From Caulobacter sp. (GTDB lineage: Bacteria > Pseudomonadota > Alphaproteobacteria > Caulobacterales > Caulobacteraceae), in NCBI GenBank assembly GCA_017745235.1, contig JAGHZU010000004.1, forward strand, positions 1 through 64,000: DNA of 64,000 nucleotides, in the 5' to 3' direction. Positions 31,552 through 39,016 of this stretch are shown here, one piece after another (within the stretch, counting starts at the first letter, position 1; each line of letters begins with the position of its first letter). The notes below the pieces were generated by a model that saw only the letters and a program-made list of their open reading frames with translations, was not told the origin of the DNA and ran no database searches. Made by a program: the position numbers and the translations under genes.

Positions 31552-34077
31552 CTAGAAGGTCAGGCTGACCCGGCCGTAGTAGTAGCCGCCGTTGATCCCG
31601 TAGGGCGAGAACGTCGGATACTGGGTGGTGCAGCCGGCGCCGGAGGCGACGCAGGCGTCCTGGTAGGCCTTGCTGAACTTGTCCGGATACTCGTTGAACA
31701 GGTTGTTGGCCCCGATGGCGACGGTGACGCCGGCCGGCAGCTTGTAGGCCACTTCCAGATCGGTGATCGGCGTGGTCTTGATGACCGCGTTGATCAGCGG
31801 ACCGGTGCCCGGGTCGTTGAGGGCCGAGGACTTGCCATAGACCGTCTCGGTCAGGTTCACGGTCAGGGCGCCGTAGGTGTAGAGCGCGTTCAGGCCGGCC
31901 TTGAACTTGGGCGAAGCGTTCTCCAGCAGCGAGGCAGCGTTGCCGGCGAACAGCACCTGGCCGTTCGGGAAGGCGGTGCTGGTGACGGCCAGCGCCGCCG
32001 GCGGGGCCTTGACCTTGGTGATCTTGGTCTTGCCGTAGTTGCCGCTGAGGGTCCAGTCGATGCGGCCATAGGCGCCCAGATCGGTCGGGTAGGACACCAC
32101 CACGTCGACACCGCGGGTGCGGGTGTCCAGCCCGTTGGAGAAGATGTTGACGCCGGTGCTGGTGACGGTCGGGTCCAGGCTGTTGCCATTGGCCAGGATC
32201 GCGGCCGTCACGTTGGGGTTCACCGCCACCCCGTTGCGCAGACCGTAGACCGAGCTGGAGCCGAAGATGCGGTTCTTGAGCTTGATCTGATAGGCGTCGA
32301 TCGTGGCCGTCATCTTGGGGATGGGGTGCCAGACCGTGCCCAGGCTGAAGTTGGTCGATTTCTCCGGCTTCAGCGGCTCGATGCCCAGCAGGCGCGCGGC
32401 TTGCGAGTTCGGAGCCAGCTGCACGAAGGCCGAGGTCGGCGAGACGTTGGTCGCCGAATAGTACGACTCCGCCAGGGTCGGGGCGCGGAAGCCCGTGCTG
32501 ACTGTGCCGCGCAGAGCGAACATGTCGTTGAAATCGTAGCGGCTGGTCAGCTTGCCGACCGTTGTGTCGCCGAAGTCGCTGAAGTGTTCGAAGCGCAGGG
32601 CCGCGTCCAGTTTCCACGGCTCGATCGGAGAGACGGCCAGATCGGTGTAGGCGGCCCAGTTGGTGCGGCTGTGGCCGCCGGCGTCAGTCTTGGAGAAGCC
32701 CGGATACGATTGCGAGCCTTCCTTGTAGGTCGAGGCCGCATCACCGGCGCCGATGGCGTAGGTGTCGCGTCGCTGCTCGATGCCGAACGCCACGTCCAGC
32801 GGCGTGGCCAGGCCCACCTCGAAGTCGCGGCGGATGTCCAGGTTGTTGGTCCACTGGGTGGTGAGCCAGCTGCCGGCGTGGAACGAGGTGGGGGTGAAGC
32901 CCTTGGTGGTGGCCGTCGAGGTGTCGGCGTAGAGGCTGGCGTTGGCCGAGTCCTCGACCCGGACCTCGATGGAGTCCTTGCCGTAGGTGGCGCTGAGGTC
33001 GACGTTCCAGCCCAGCACTTCGCCGGTGACGCCCAGCGTCATGGCGTAGTCGTCCTCGATGATGCGCTCGCGCGGGCTGAAGCCGTTGGGGAACGGCCGG
33101 TCGGCCGCGCCCATCTTGCCTTGGATGCGGTTGTAGCGGCGGTAGTTCTCGTAGGCCGAGGCGTCCTTGTGGCCGTAGCCGCCGAACGAGTAGAGCTCGA
33201 AGTCCTTGGGCAGGGTCAGGCCGAAGTTGTAGCCGAAGTTGCTGAGGCGGTACTCGCCGTCGCCCGAGATCAGGTTCAGATTGGGATAGCCCGGGATCTT
33301 GCTCTCGACCGCGTTGTTAGCCGCCGAGTAGCTGGGGCTGGCGGGGTTGTAGACCCGCTGATCGGGCAGGCCCCGATTGCTGAAGCCATGGTACTTGGTG
33401 TCGAAGGTCAGGTTGAGGTAGCTGCCTTCGACCGGGGCCAGGCCCAGGTTGGCCGAGAACGAAGCGGTCTTGCCGCCGCCATCGAAGTACTCGCCCCCCG
33501 TGGCCGAGACCGAACCGCCGGACTCGTTCTTCTTCAGGATGATGTTGACCACGCCGGCGATGGCGTCGGTGCCGTACTGGGCCGCCGCGCCGTCGGTCAG
33601 CACCTCGATGCGGCCGATGCCGGCCATCGGGATGAAGCCCAGGTCGGCCGCGGCGGCGCCCTGGTAGGGGCCGGACAGCACGGCGAGGTTGCCCGTGGTG
33701 TGGCGGCGCTTGCCGTTAACCAGCACCAGGGCCTGGTTGGGCGAAAGGCCGCGCAGGCGGGCTGAAAGGGTAAGGTTGGCTGTGTCGCCGCCGAAGGCCT
33801 GGGCGTTGAAGGACGGCACCAGGTTGGCCAGGCCCAGACGGAGATCGGTCTGGCCTGTGCGCTGCAGCGTGGAGGTGTCCACCACTTGGACGGGCGCCGG
33901 GCTGTCGATGACCTTCAGGCCGGTCTGCCGGGTGCCGGTGACGATGACGGCTTCGAGTTCGGCCGGCGCGCTGGCCGGATCCGGCGTTTCCGCCGCATAA
34001 GCATTCGCACCAAATGCCAACGCCATGCTGACGGTAGAGATACCCGCGAGCAGGATTTTACGCGAACGGTTATTCAT
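31552..34077 (-). CDS. TonB-dependent outer-membrane receptor
   Basis: An 841-residue outer-membrane receptor. Signal peptide (MNNRSRKILLAGISTVSMALAFGANAYA|AETP), a TonB-box-like ELEAVIVTGTR, a plug domain to about residue 190 (IEVLTDGAAAQYGTDAIAGVVNIILKK), and a 22-strand-type barrel ending in YYYGRVSLTF, with the terminal phenylalanine typical of outer-membrane proteins. These receptors import scarce solutes using TonB energy. It is upstream of the amine-oxidase cluster on the same strand but separated by a hairpin and 300 bases; import of an amine substrate for that cluster is possible, not shown. GAGGGGG precedes the start. Confidence 0.92.
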   Translation of the reverse strand: MNNRSRKILLAGISTVSMALAFGANAYAAETPDPASAPAELEAVIVTGTRQTGLKVIDSPAPVQVVDTSTLQRTGQTDLRLGLANLVPSFNAQAFGGDTANLTLSARLRGLSPNQALVLVNGKRRHTTGNLAVLSGPYQGAAAADLGFIPMAGIGRIEVLTDGAAAQYGTDAIAGVVNIILKKNESGGSVSATGGEYFDGGGKTASFSANLGLAPVEGSYLNLTFDTKYHGFSNRGLPDQRVYNPASPSYSAANNAVESKIPGYPNLNLISGDGEYRLSNFGYNFGLTLPKDFELYSFGGYGHKDASAYENYRRYNRIQGKMGAADRPFPNGFSPRERIIEDDYAMTLGVTGEVLGWNVDLSATYGKDSIEVRVEDSANASLYADTSTATTKGFTPTSFHAGSWLTTQWTNNLDIRRDFEVGLATPLDVAFGIEQRRDTYAIGAGDAASTYKEGSQSYPGFSKTDAGGHSRTNWAAYTDLAVSPIEPWKLDAALRFEHFSDFGDTTVGKLTSRYDFNDMFALRGTVSTGFRAPTLAESYYSATNVSPTSAFVQLAPNSQAARLLGIEPLKPEKSTNFSLGTVWHPIPKMTATIDAYQIKLKNRIFGSSSVYGLRNGVAVNPNVTAAILANGNSLDPTVTSTGVNIFSNGLDTRTRGVDVVVSYPTDLGAYGRIDWTLSGNYGKTKITKVKAPPAALAVTSTAFPNGQVLFAGNAASLLENASPKFKAGLNALYTYGALTVNLTETVYGKSSALNDPGTGPLINAVIKTTPITDLEVAYKLPAGVTVAIGANNLFNEYPDKFSKAYQDACVASGAGCTTQYPTFSPYGINGGYYYGRVSLTF

Positions 34078-34460
34078 AATACCCCCTCTAGGCGCATTGA
34101 TGCGCGTTTGCTTTCTCCTCTGTGACGTTTCCCGGGGTACGCGTTTTCTTGTTTATGGTACTCGAATACGCAAGCAACTGACCATTAAGTCTGCCGTATA
34201 CGAAACCTTCCCCAGGTTCGAAATTTCAGCAATAGGCCCTCCCCTCGCGAGATCGCACGAAGGCCCTTGAAGCGCGCGGGCGCCCCTTTGCACGGCGCCC
34301 GCCATGGTTTTTGAGCAGATCGATGGTCAGAGGTTCGGCGCCGCACCGCCGAAAGGAACCTAGGATCGCCCCAGGAAATTTGGCCAGGCGTCTCGTCCAA
34401 GACCCCGGCGCGGCCTCCGGAACCTTCGTCAGGTCCCGGAGGGAATCGACCCAAGAACGG
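34078..34460 (-). promoter_or_regulatory. Intergenic region upstream of the TonB receptor
   Basis: This 383-base stretch lies between the GH9 stop and the receptor start. It contains an AT-richer half (34120-34200) that should hold the receptor promoter, and a hairpin (9-bp arms at 34276-34284 and 34294-34302) of unclear direction that may end transcription of the GH9 operon. No gene is supported. Confidence 0.4.
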
Positions 34461-36269
34461 CTAGCGCGCAGCCGGATCGGTCATGGCCGTGGCGGCCAGC
34501 AGCATCCACGAGGTGTGCGGGATCCACTGCTCGATCCAGCGCCAGTTCTGCTCGTCCGGCCCGGCCGCGAACGCGATGCCGCGACCTGAGTCGCTACCGG
34601 GCGCGCCGGTGATTCCGTTGGAGATGCCGCCCACCACCATGTCGCCCGCGCTGTCGGCGTGCGGCGGGTTCCTGGCCCCAAAGCCGTAGAGCATGCTCAT
34701 GTCGTAGGGATTGCGGCCCAGGGTCCAGTCGACATTGGCCTGGGCGAAGCCGGCCAGATCGGAGCCGACGCCGAACGTCCCGCCGGCCTGGGGCGCCACC
34801 GCCCGCCCACCCATCACCGCGGCGTAGGACAGCGAGGCCAGACGCGCGCTCTCGCCCTGCCACCAGTAACCGGTCTCGTTCAGGTGAGGCATGAAGAAAC
34901 CCTCCTGGATCCCGCCCACCGGCTTGCCGTCCTTCGACATGCGGAAGGTCTGGCGCGGATAGGCGTAGGGATTGGCCACCTTGGCGTCGAGCGCCAGCTG
35001 GGCCTTCAGGCTCTCGGCGATCACCGTCTTGGCCGAGGATGCGCGGGCCGGATCGGTCTCGATGTCGAGATACTCGGCCAGGGCCAGCACCGGGAAGCCG
35101 GCGTCGGCGCCGTGGTAGAAAGGCCGATCTCCGTCGTCGCTGCGGAACCAGCCCTTGTCGGTCCAGCGCCCCTCCAGCGCCTTTGCGCGCTTGCGGGCGG
35201 CGTCCAGGTAGATCGCCTTGCCGGTCGAGCGCTGCAACTCGGTCGCGGCCAGCAGCATGGTGTAGTCGTCGATGATGTTCTCGCGGCCGTCATCGACATA
35301 GCGGCGGTTGTTGGCCTGCAGATGCGCGAAGGCCCGCTCGGCGTCGGCCAGGTACTGGTCGGCGGTGAAGGCTCCGCTGACGCCACTGGCTTTGGACAGG
35401 CGTGCGGCGCGAGCGAGGGCGGCCACGGCGACGCCCCCGCCCTCGCGCGCGGCGGCCTGGTAGTTCTTGGTGTAGACGCCCTCGACGCCGACATAGCCCG
35501 TCAGCACCCGCTCCGCGCCGGGCGTCGCCCAGCGGTCGAAGACGGTCATGTAGAAATAGCCTTCGGGCGACAGCAGTCGATGCAGGTAGTCGGCGCCCCA
35601 CACCGCCTCCTCGACCAGCCCCTGCTCCAGCCCCGCCTTTCGGAAGCGCTCGGGGGCCATGTCGTGGGCCTTGGCCAGCGCCCAGGCGGTGAAGGCCGTC
35701 TGCTGCGGATTGAAGAAGTTGGCGTACGACAGGTGCGACAGATACTTACCGTTGTCGCCGCCCGCGTCCTTCCAGCCGCCCCAGACGTCGACATAACGCT
35801 GCGTACCGTAGACGCGGATGTGATGATCCGCCGGATTGGTGTGGCGGCTGAGCCTGAAGTAGTTGACCAGGGCCGAGGCCGTCTTGGCGAACAGGGCGTC
35901 GTCAGCAACGACGACCGGGACTGAAGCGGCGCTCGCATCGCCGACCTGCACCTTCACTGTGTAGGTCCCATCGGCCTTCAGGTCCGAGAAATCGGCCCGG
36001 TAGTAACGCTTGCCAACGCCCCATTCGCCGAAGGCCGGAAGAGGCTCCAGCACTCCGGTCAGGGCCGGCGCGCCGTCCTTGAGGACGGCAAACGAGCCTG
36101 CTGCTTCGGGGCCAGTGGATTCGACCACCGCGATCTTGGCCCCGGCACGCTCCAGCGTCACCTGATTGAGGTGAACCTTGAGGTCTTGCGCCCAGGCGGC
36201 TTCGGCCAGGGCCGAGCCCGCCATCAGCGTGGCGGCCAACGCCGCGAGCCTCGTCTTGGTGGCGATCAT
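34461..36269 (-). CDS. Glycoside hydrolase family 9 enzyme
   Basis: A 602-residue secreted protein: signal peptide (MIATKTRLAALAATLMAGSALAEAAWA|QDL), an N-terminal immunoglobulin-like CelD_N domain (about 24-115) and a GH9 (alpha/alpha)6 domain (about 120-602). The catalytic-base region is VWGGWKDAGGDNGKYL; the YGFGARNPPHADS segment matches the conserved substrate loop, and WIEQWIPHTSW near the end is the likely acid region. GH9 includes endoglucanases, but members paired with GH20 enzymes in chitin operons act as exo-glucosaminidases; the neighbour here is a GH20 enzyme, so that role is more likely. The start at 36269 has GGGGGAGGG upstream; the long upstream frame is antisense noise. Confidence 0.85.
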   Translation of the reverse strand: MIATKTRLAALAATLMAGSALAEAAWAQDLKVHLNQVTLERAGAKIAVVESTGPEAAGSFAVLKDGAPALTGVLEPLPAFGEWGVGKRYYRADFSDLKADGTYTVKVQVGDASAASVPVVVADDALFAKTASALVNYFRLSRHTNPADHHIRVYGTQRYVDVWGGWKDAGGDNGKYLSHLSYANFFNPQQTAFTAWALAKAHDMAPERFRKAGLEQGLVEEAVWGADYLHRLLSPEGYFYMTVFDRWATPGAERVLTGYVGVEGVYTKNYQAAAREGGGVAVAALARAARLSKASGVSGAFTADQYLADAERAFAHLQANNRRYVDDGRENIIDDYTMLLAATELQRSTGKAIYLDAARKRAKALEGRWTDKGWFRSDDGDRPFYHGADAGFPVLALAEYLDIETDPARASSAKTVIAESLKAQLALDAKVANPYAYPRQTFRMSKDGKPVGGIQEGFFMPHLNETGYWWQGESARLASLSYAAVMGGRAVAPQAGGTFGVGSDLAGFAQANVDWTLGRNPYDMSMLYGFGARNPPHADSAGDMVVGGISNGITGAPGSDSGRGIAFAAGPDEQNWRWIEQWIPHTSWMLLAATAMTDPAAR

Positions 36270-36295
36270 CACGCCCTCCCCCACATTCTTGGTGA

Positions 36296-38863
36296 TTATT
36301 GAACTGTCAGAGCCCGTCCGGCCCGCTTGCCATCGGCCGAGCGCGCCCGCACCTCGACCCGCCCGACGACCGGCGCATCCTCGACATAGGGACGCCAGGC
36401 GCCGCCCTCGGTGCGGTATTCGATGGCCAGACCCGGGAACTCGACATTGGCCTTCAGCCTGCCGCCCTCGACCACCGCCCCGACCATCGGCACGCGATAG
36501 GCCACGCCCGCCGCGTCCAGCCGCGCCAATTCCCGCTGGCCCACCAGGTTGGCGAAGGCGTTCCAGTCGGCGTCGCGCCGCGCGCGCATTTCGGCGGTGA
36601 AAGCGCCGGTGGCGGGATCGTAGGCCTTGCCCGGCGCGTAGGGCGTCTCCCAGTCGGCGCTGCGCCAGGCCCGTTCCGATAGCGCCAGCAGGCGCGGATA
36701 CAGCATGTAGTCGACCTGGGCGTCCGAACGGACCGTCTCGCTCCACAACTGTCCCTGCAAGCCGACGAAACGCACGCCGGGGTCCAGCGGATGGGGATCC
36801 TTCGAGGTCTGGACCTTGCCGTGCAGATCGCGCCACAGCTCGGCGTGGGCGGGCAGATTCTCGGGCATGAAGTCGAACACCTTGCGGGTGTCGGTCGCGC
36901 GCGAGGGCCAGTCATAGCCGCGCTCCTTGGGGTCGGCGGCGTAGGGACTGTCGAAGTACATGACCTCGGGCGTGGAGATCACCACCTCCCAGCCCTGGTT
37001 GGCCTGGATGTGAGCGCTGGTCGGCCCGTCGCCGCCTAGCGCGCCCCAATTGTTGGAATGGACGCGGGCCGGCATGCGCTCGGCCCTCGCGTGGGTCATG
37101 CCGTCGCTCCAGCCGGCCGGCACGACGCCCCGCGCGGCCAGCATGGCCGAGACCTTCTCTATGAAGTGGCCGCCCAGGTCGGCGGGCTTGATCCCGCTCT
37201 CGCGTTCGTAGGCCGCGCAGGCTGGCGAATCCGTCCAGGCCCCGGGCGTTTCATCGGCGCCGATGTGGTAGCGCGTCAGCGGCTGGCCGGCGGCGGCGTG
37301 CATCCGCGCCATCTCATCGATCACCTTTCCGACGAAGACGTAGGCGCTGGGCAGGCAGACGTTGATGGTGTTGTCGGTGTAGTGCTGGATGCTGCTGTAG
37401 ACGCTCTTGTTGGCCGCCTCGCTGAGCAGGTAGCGGCCCGCTTCGGCCTCCGGCTTGCCCGCCGCGCGCAAGCGGACGGCGCGGGCTTCCATCGCCTTGA
37501 TCGCCGCGCGCGAGTGGCCGGGCATGTCGAACGACGGGATCACCTGGATATGTCGCGCCTTGGCCGCGCGCACGATCTCGATGTAGTCGGCCCGCGAGAA
37601 GTAGCCGTTGACCAGCGTCGACGGATCCGGCCCCGAACCCAGTTGCGGGATCAGGCAGGTCTGTTCGGTCAGGTCGTGGCAGCGTCGCGAGCCGATCTCG
37701 GTCAGTTCGGGCAGGCCAGCGATCTCGACCCGCCAGCCCTCGTCGTCAGCCAGGTGCAGATGCAGCCGGTTGAGCTTGTAGGCCGCCATCTGGTCGAGGA
37801 CAGCCAGGACCTCGGCCTTGGAATGGAAGTTTCGGGCCACGTCCAGATGCAGCCCCCGGAAGCCGAAGCGCGGGGCGTCGTCGATCACCAGGCGCGGAAC
37901 GGTATGGCCGGCATCCACGAGAGCGGTCAGCGAGGCCAGGCCATTGGCCGCCCCCTCGCCGTCGGCGGCGAGGACCGCCACGCCCTTGGCGTCGATCGTC
38001 AAACGATAGGCTCCCGCCGGCAGGTTCCGCCCCGCCGCCACGCGCACCTTCAGCGGCGCCCCGCTTCTGGACTCGGCTACGCCAGCCCTGGCCAAGCGCG
38101 ACAAGGCCGGGGCGAGATCCTGACGGCTTACGCCCGCCAGAGACACGGCCACGCCGCGCGACAGGTCCAGACCGCCGCCGCCAGGGTCCAGGCGCGTGGA
38201 CAGCGGCGTGGGCAGGATGGCCGCCCGCGGAACGGCCTGCAGGCGTGTTCCCACCTCTGCGTTGGCGGCGAAGACGCGGGGCGCGGTGGCCCACTGGGTA
38301 AGGTCCGCCGCCGAGCCGCCGGCCAGGCGCGCCTCGTCGGTGAAGGCCTGGACAAACGGCAGGCTTTCCATCCCAGTCTCGGGATCGACGCGCGGCCTGG
38401 TGCTCTCCACCGTCCGCGCCGCCAGTCCATCGGCCGCGACGTAATAGTTAGGCATGGGGTAGAGCTCGGAGAGCTGATGTCCCTCCAGCCTCAAGGGCAC
38501 GACGATGGGTCGCCCAGCCGCGAACCCGCCGAAGCCGGCGGTGGGCGTCAGGCGATAGAGGTCGCCGTTGATGTGGGCCAGGACGAAGTCGTCGCCCCCG
38601 GCCTGGATGATCTTGTCGACGCTGCTGAAATACAACGACCACCCCGTCGGGGGCGTCTGGGGAGCAGTCAGGGTGATCTGGGCCAGCATGCAGGAGGGAT
38701 CGGGCTTGCAGACCGCCGCGCCGGGGCGGTTGTCCAGCACGCGATAGCCCACGTCGAGGGTCCGGGCGAAGGCGTCCAGTTCGCCTTGCGAGGGCTGGGC
38801 CAAGGCCTGTCCCGCCAACAGCGCCAGGGCCGCCGCGCCCATCCAGCCTAGTGGTTTCCTCAC
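36296..38863 (-). CDS. Beta-N-acetylhexosaminidase (GH20 chitobiase)
   Basis: An 855-residue secreted enzyme with a signal peptide (MRKPLGWMGAAALALLAGQALA|QPSQ). Order: an N-terminal carbohydrate-binding domain (about 25-180), a GH20 domain 2 (185-320), the GH20 catalytic barrel (about 325-740) with RGLHLDVARNFHSKAEVL and the catalytic pair in HIGADETPGAW, and a C-terminal Ig-like domain. It releases GlcNAc from the non-reducing end of chitooligosaccharides. It stands 26 bases upstream of the GH9 gene and 153 bases behind a TonB receptor gene, all on one strand. Confidence 0.93.
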   Translation of the reverse strand: MRKPLGWMGAAALALLAGQALAQPSQGELDAFARTLDVGYRVLDNRPGAAVCKPDPSCMLAQITLTAPQTPPTGWSLYFSSVDKIIQAGGDDFVLAHINGDLYRLTPTAGFGGFAAGRPIVVPLRLEGHQLSELYPMPNYYVAADGLAARTVESTRPRVDPETGMESLPFVQAFTDEARLAGGSAADLTQWATAPRVFAANAEVGTRLQAVPRAAILPTPLSTRLDPGGGGLDLSRGVAVSLAGVSRQDLAPALSRLARAGVAESRSGAPLKVRVAAGRNLPAGAYRLTIDAKGVAVLAADGEGAANGLASLTALVDAGHTVPRLVIDDAPRFGFRGLHLDVARNFHSKAEVLAVLDQMAAYKLNRLHLHLADDEGWRVEIAGLPELTEIGSRRCHDLTEQTCLIPQLGSGPDPSTLVNGYFSRADYIEIVRAAKARHIQVIPSFDMPGHSRAAIKAMEARAVRLRAAGKPEAEAGRYLLSEAANKSVYSSIQHYTDNTINVCLPSAYVFVGKVIDEMARMHAAAGQPLTRYHIGADETPGAWTDSPACAAYERESGIKPADLGGHFIEKVSAMLAARGVVPAGWSDGMTHARAERMPARVHSNNWGALGGDGPTSAHIQANQGWEVVISTPEVMYFDSPYAADPKERGYDWPSRATDTRKVFDFMPENLPAHAELWRDLHGKVQTSKDPHPLDPGVRFVGLQGQLWSETVRSDAQVDYMLYPRLLALSERAWRSADWETPYAPGKAYDPATGAFTAEMRARRDADWNAFANLVGQRELARLDAAGVAYRVPMVGAVVEGGRLKANVEFPGLAIEYRTEGGAWRPYVEDAPVVGRVEVRARSADGKRAGRALTVQ

Positions 38864-38930
38864 GTCGGGCCCTTTCTTCGATCGGCTCCGAGGGCGGCTC
38901 TACGCCCCGCCTCCGATGCGACCGGAGTGT

Positions 38931-38945
38931 GTTTCGCGCCGAAAC
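38931..38945 (-). promoter_or_regulatory. Palindrome upstream of the hexosaminidase gene
   Basis: GTTTCG-CGC-CGAAAC is a perfect inverted repeat 68 bases upstream of the GH20 start, in the 153-base gap behind the TonB receptor gene. It has operator-like size; its factor is unknown. Confidence 0.4.
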
Positions 38946-39016
38946 GCCACGGGGAAAAGGTGGGAGGACGGCTCACAGGCGCCGCCCTCCCGGTTCTGAC
39001 GATTAAGGGAGGAACG

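Noticed and set aside
31267..33765. 832-codon plus-strand frame over the TonB receptor
   Set aside because: Antisense shadow of the receptor; Val/Gly/Arg/Asp-rich, no recognisable domain.
34461..36836. A 791-residue GH9 protein with a long N-terminal extension
   Set aside because: The extra residues lie over the GH20 gene in another frame; the ATG at 36269 begins a signal peptide and has a strong ribosome site.
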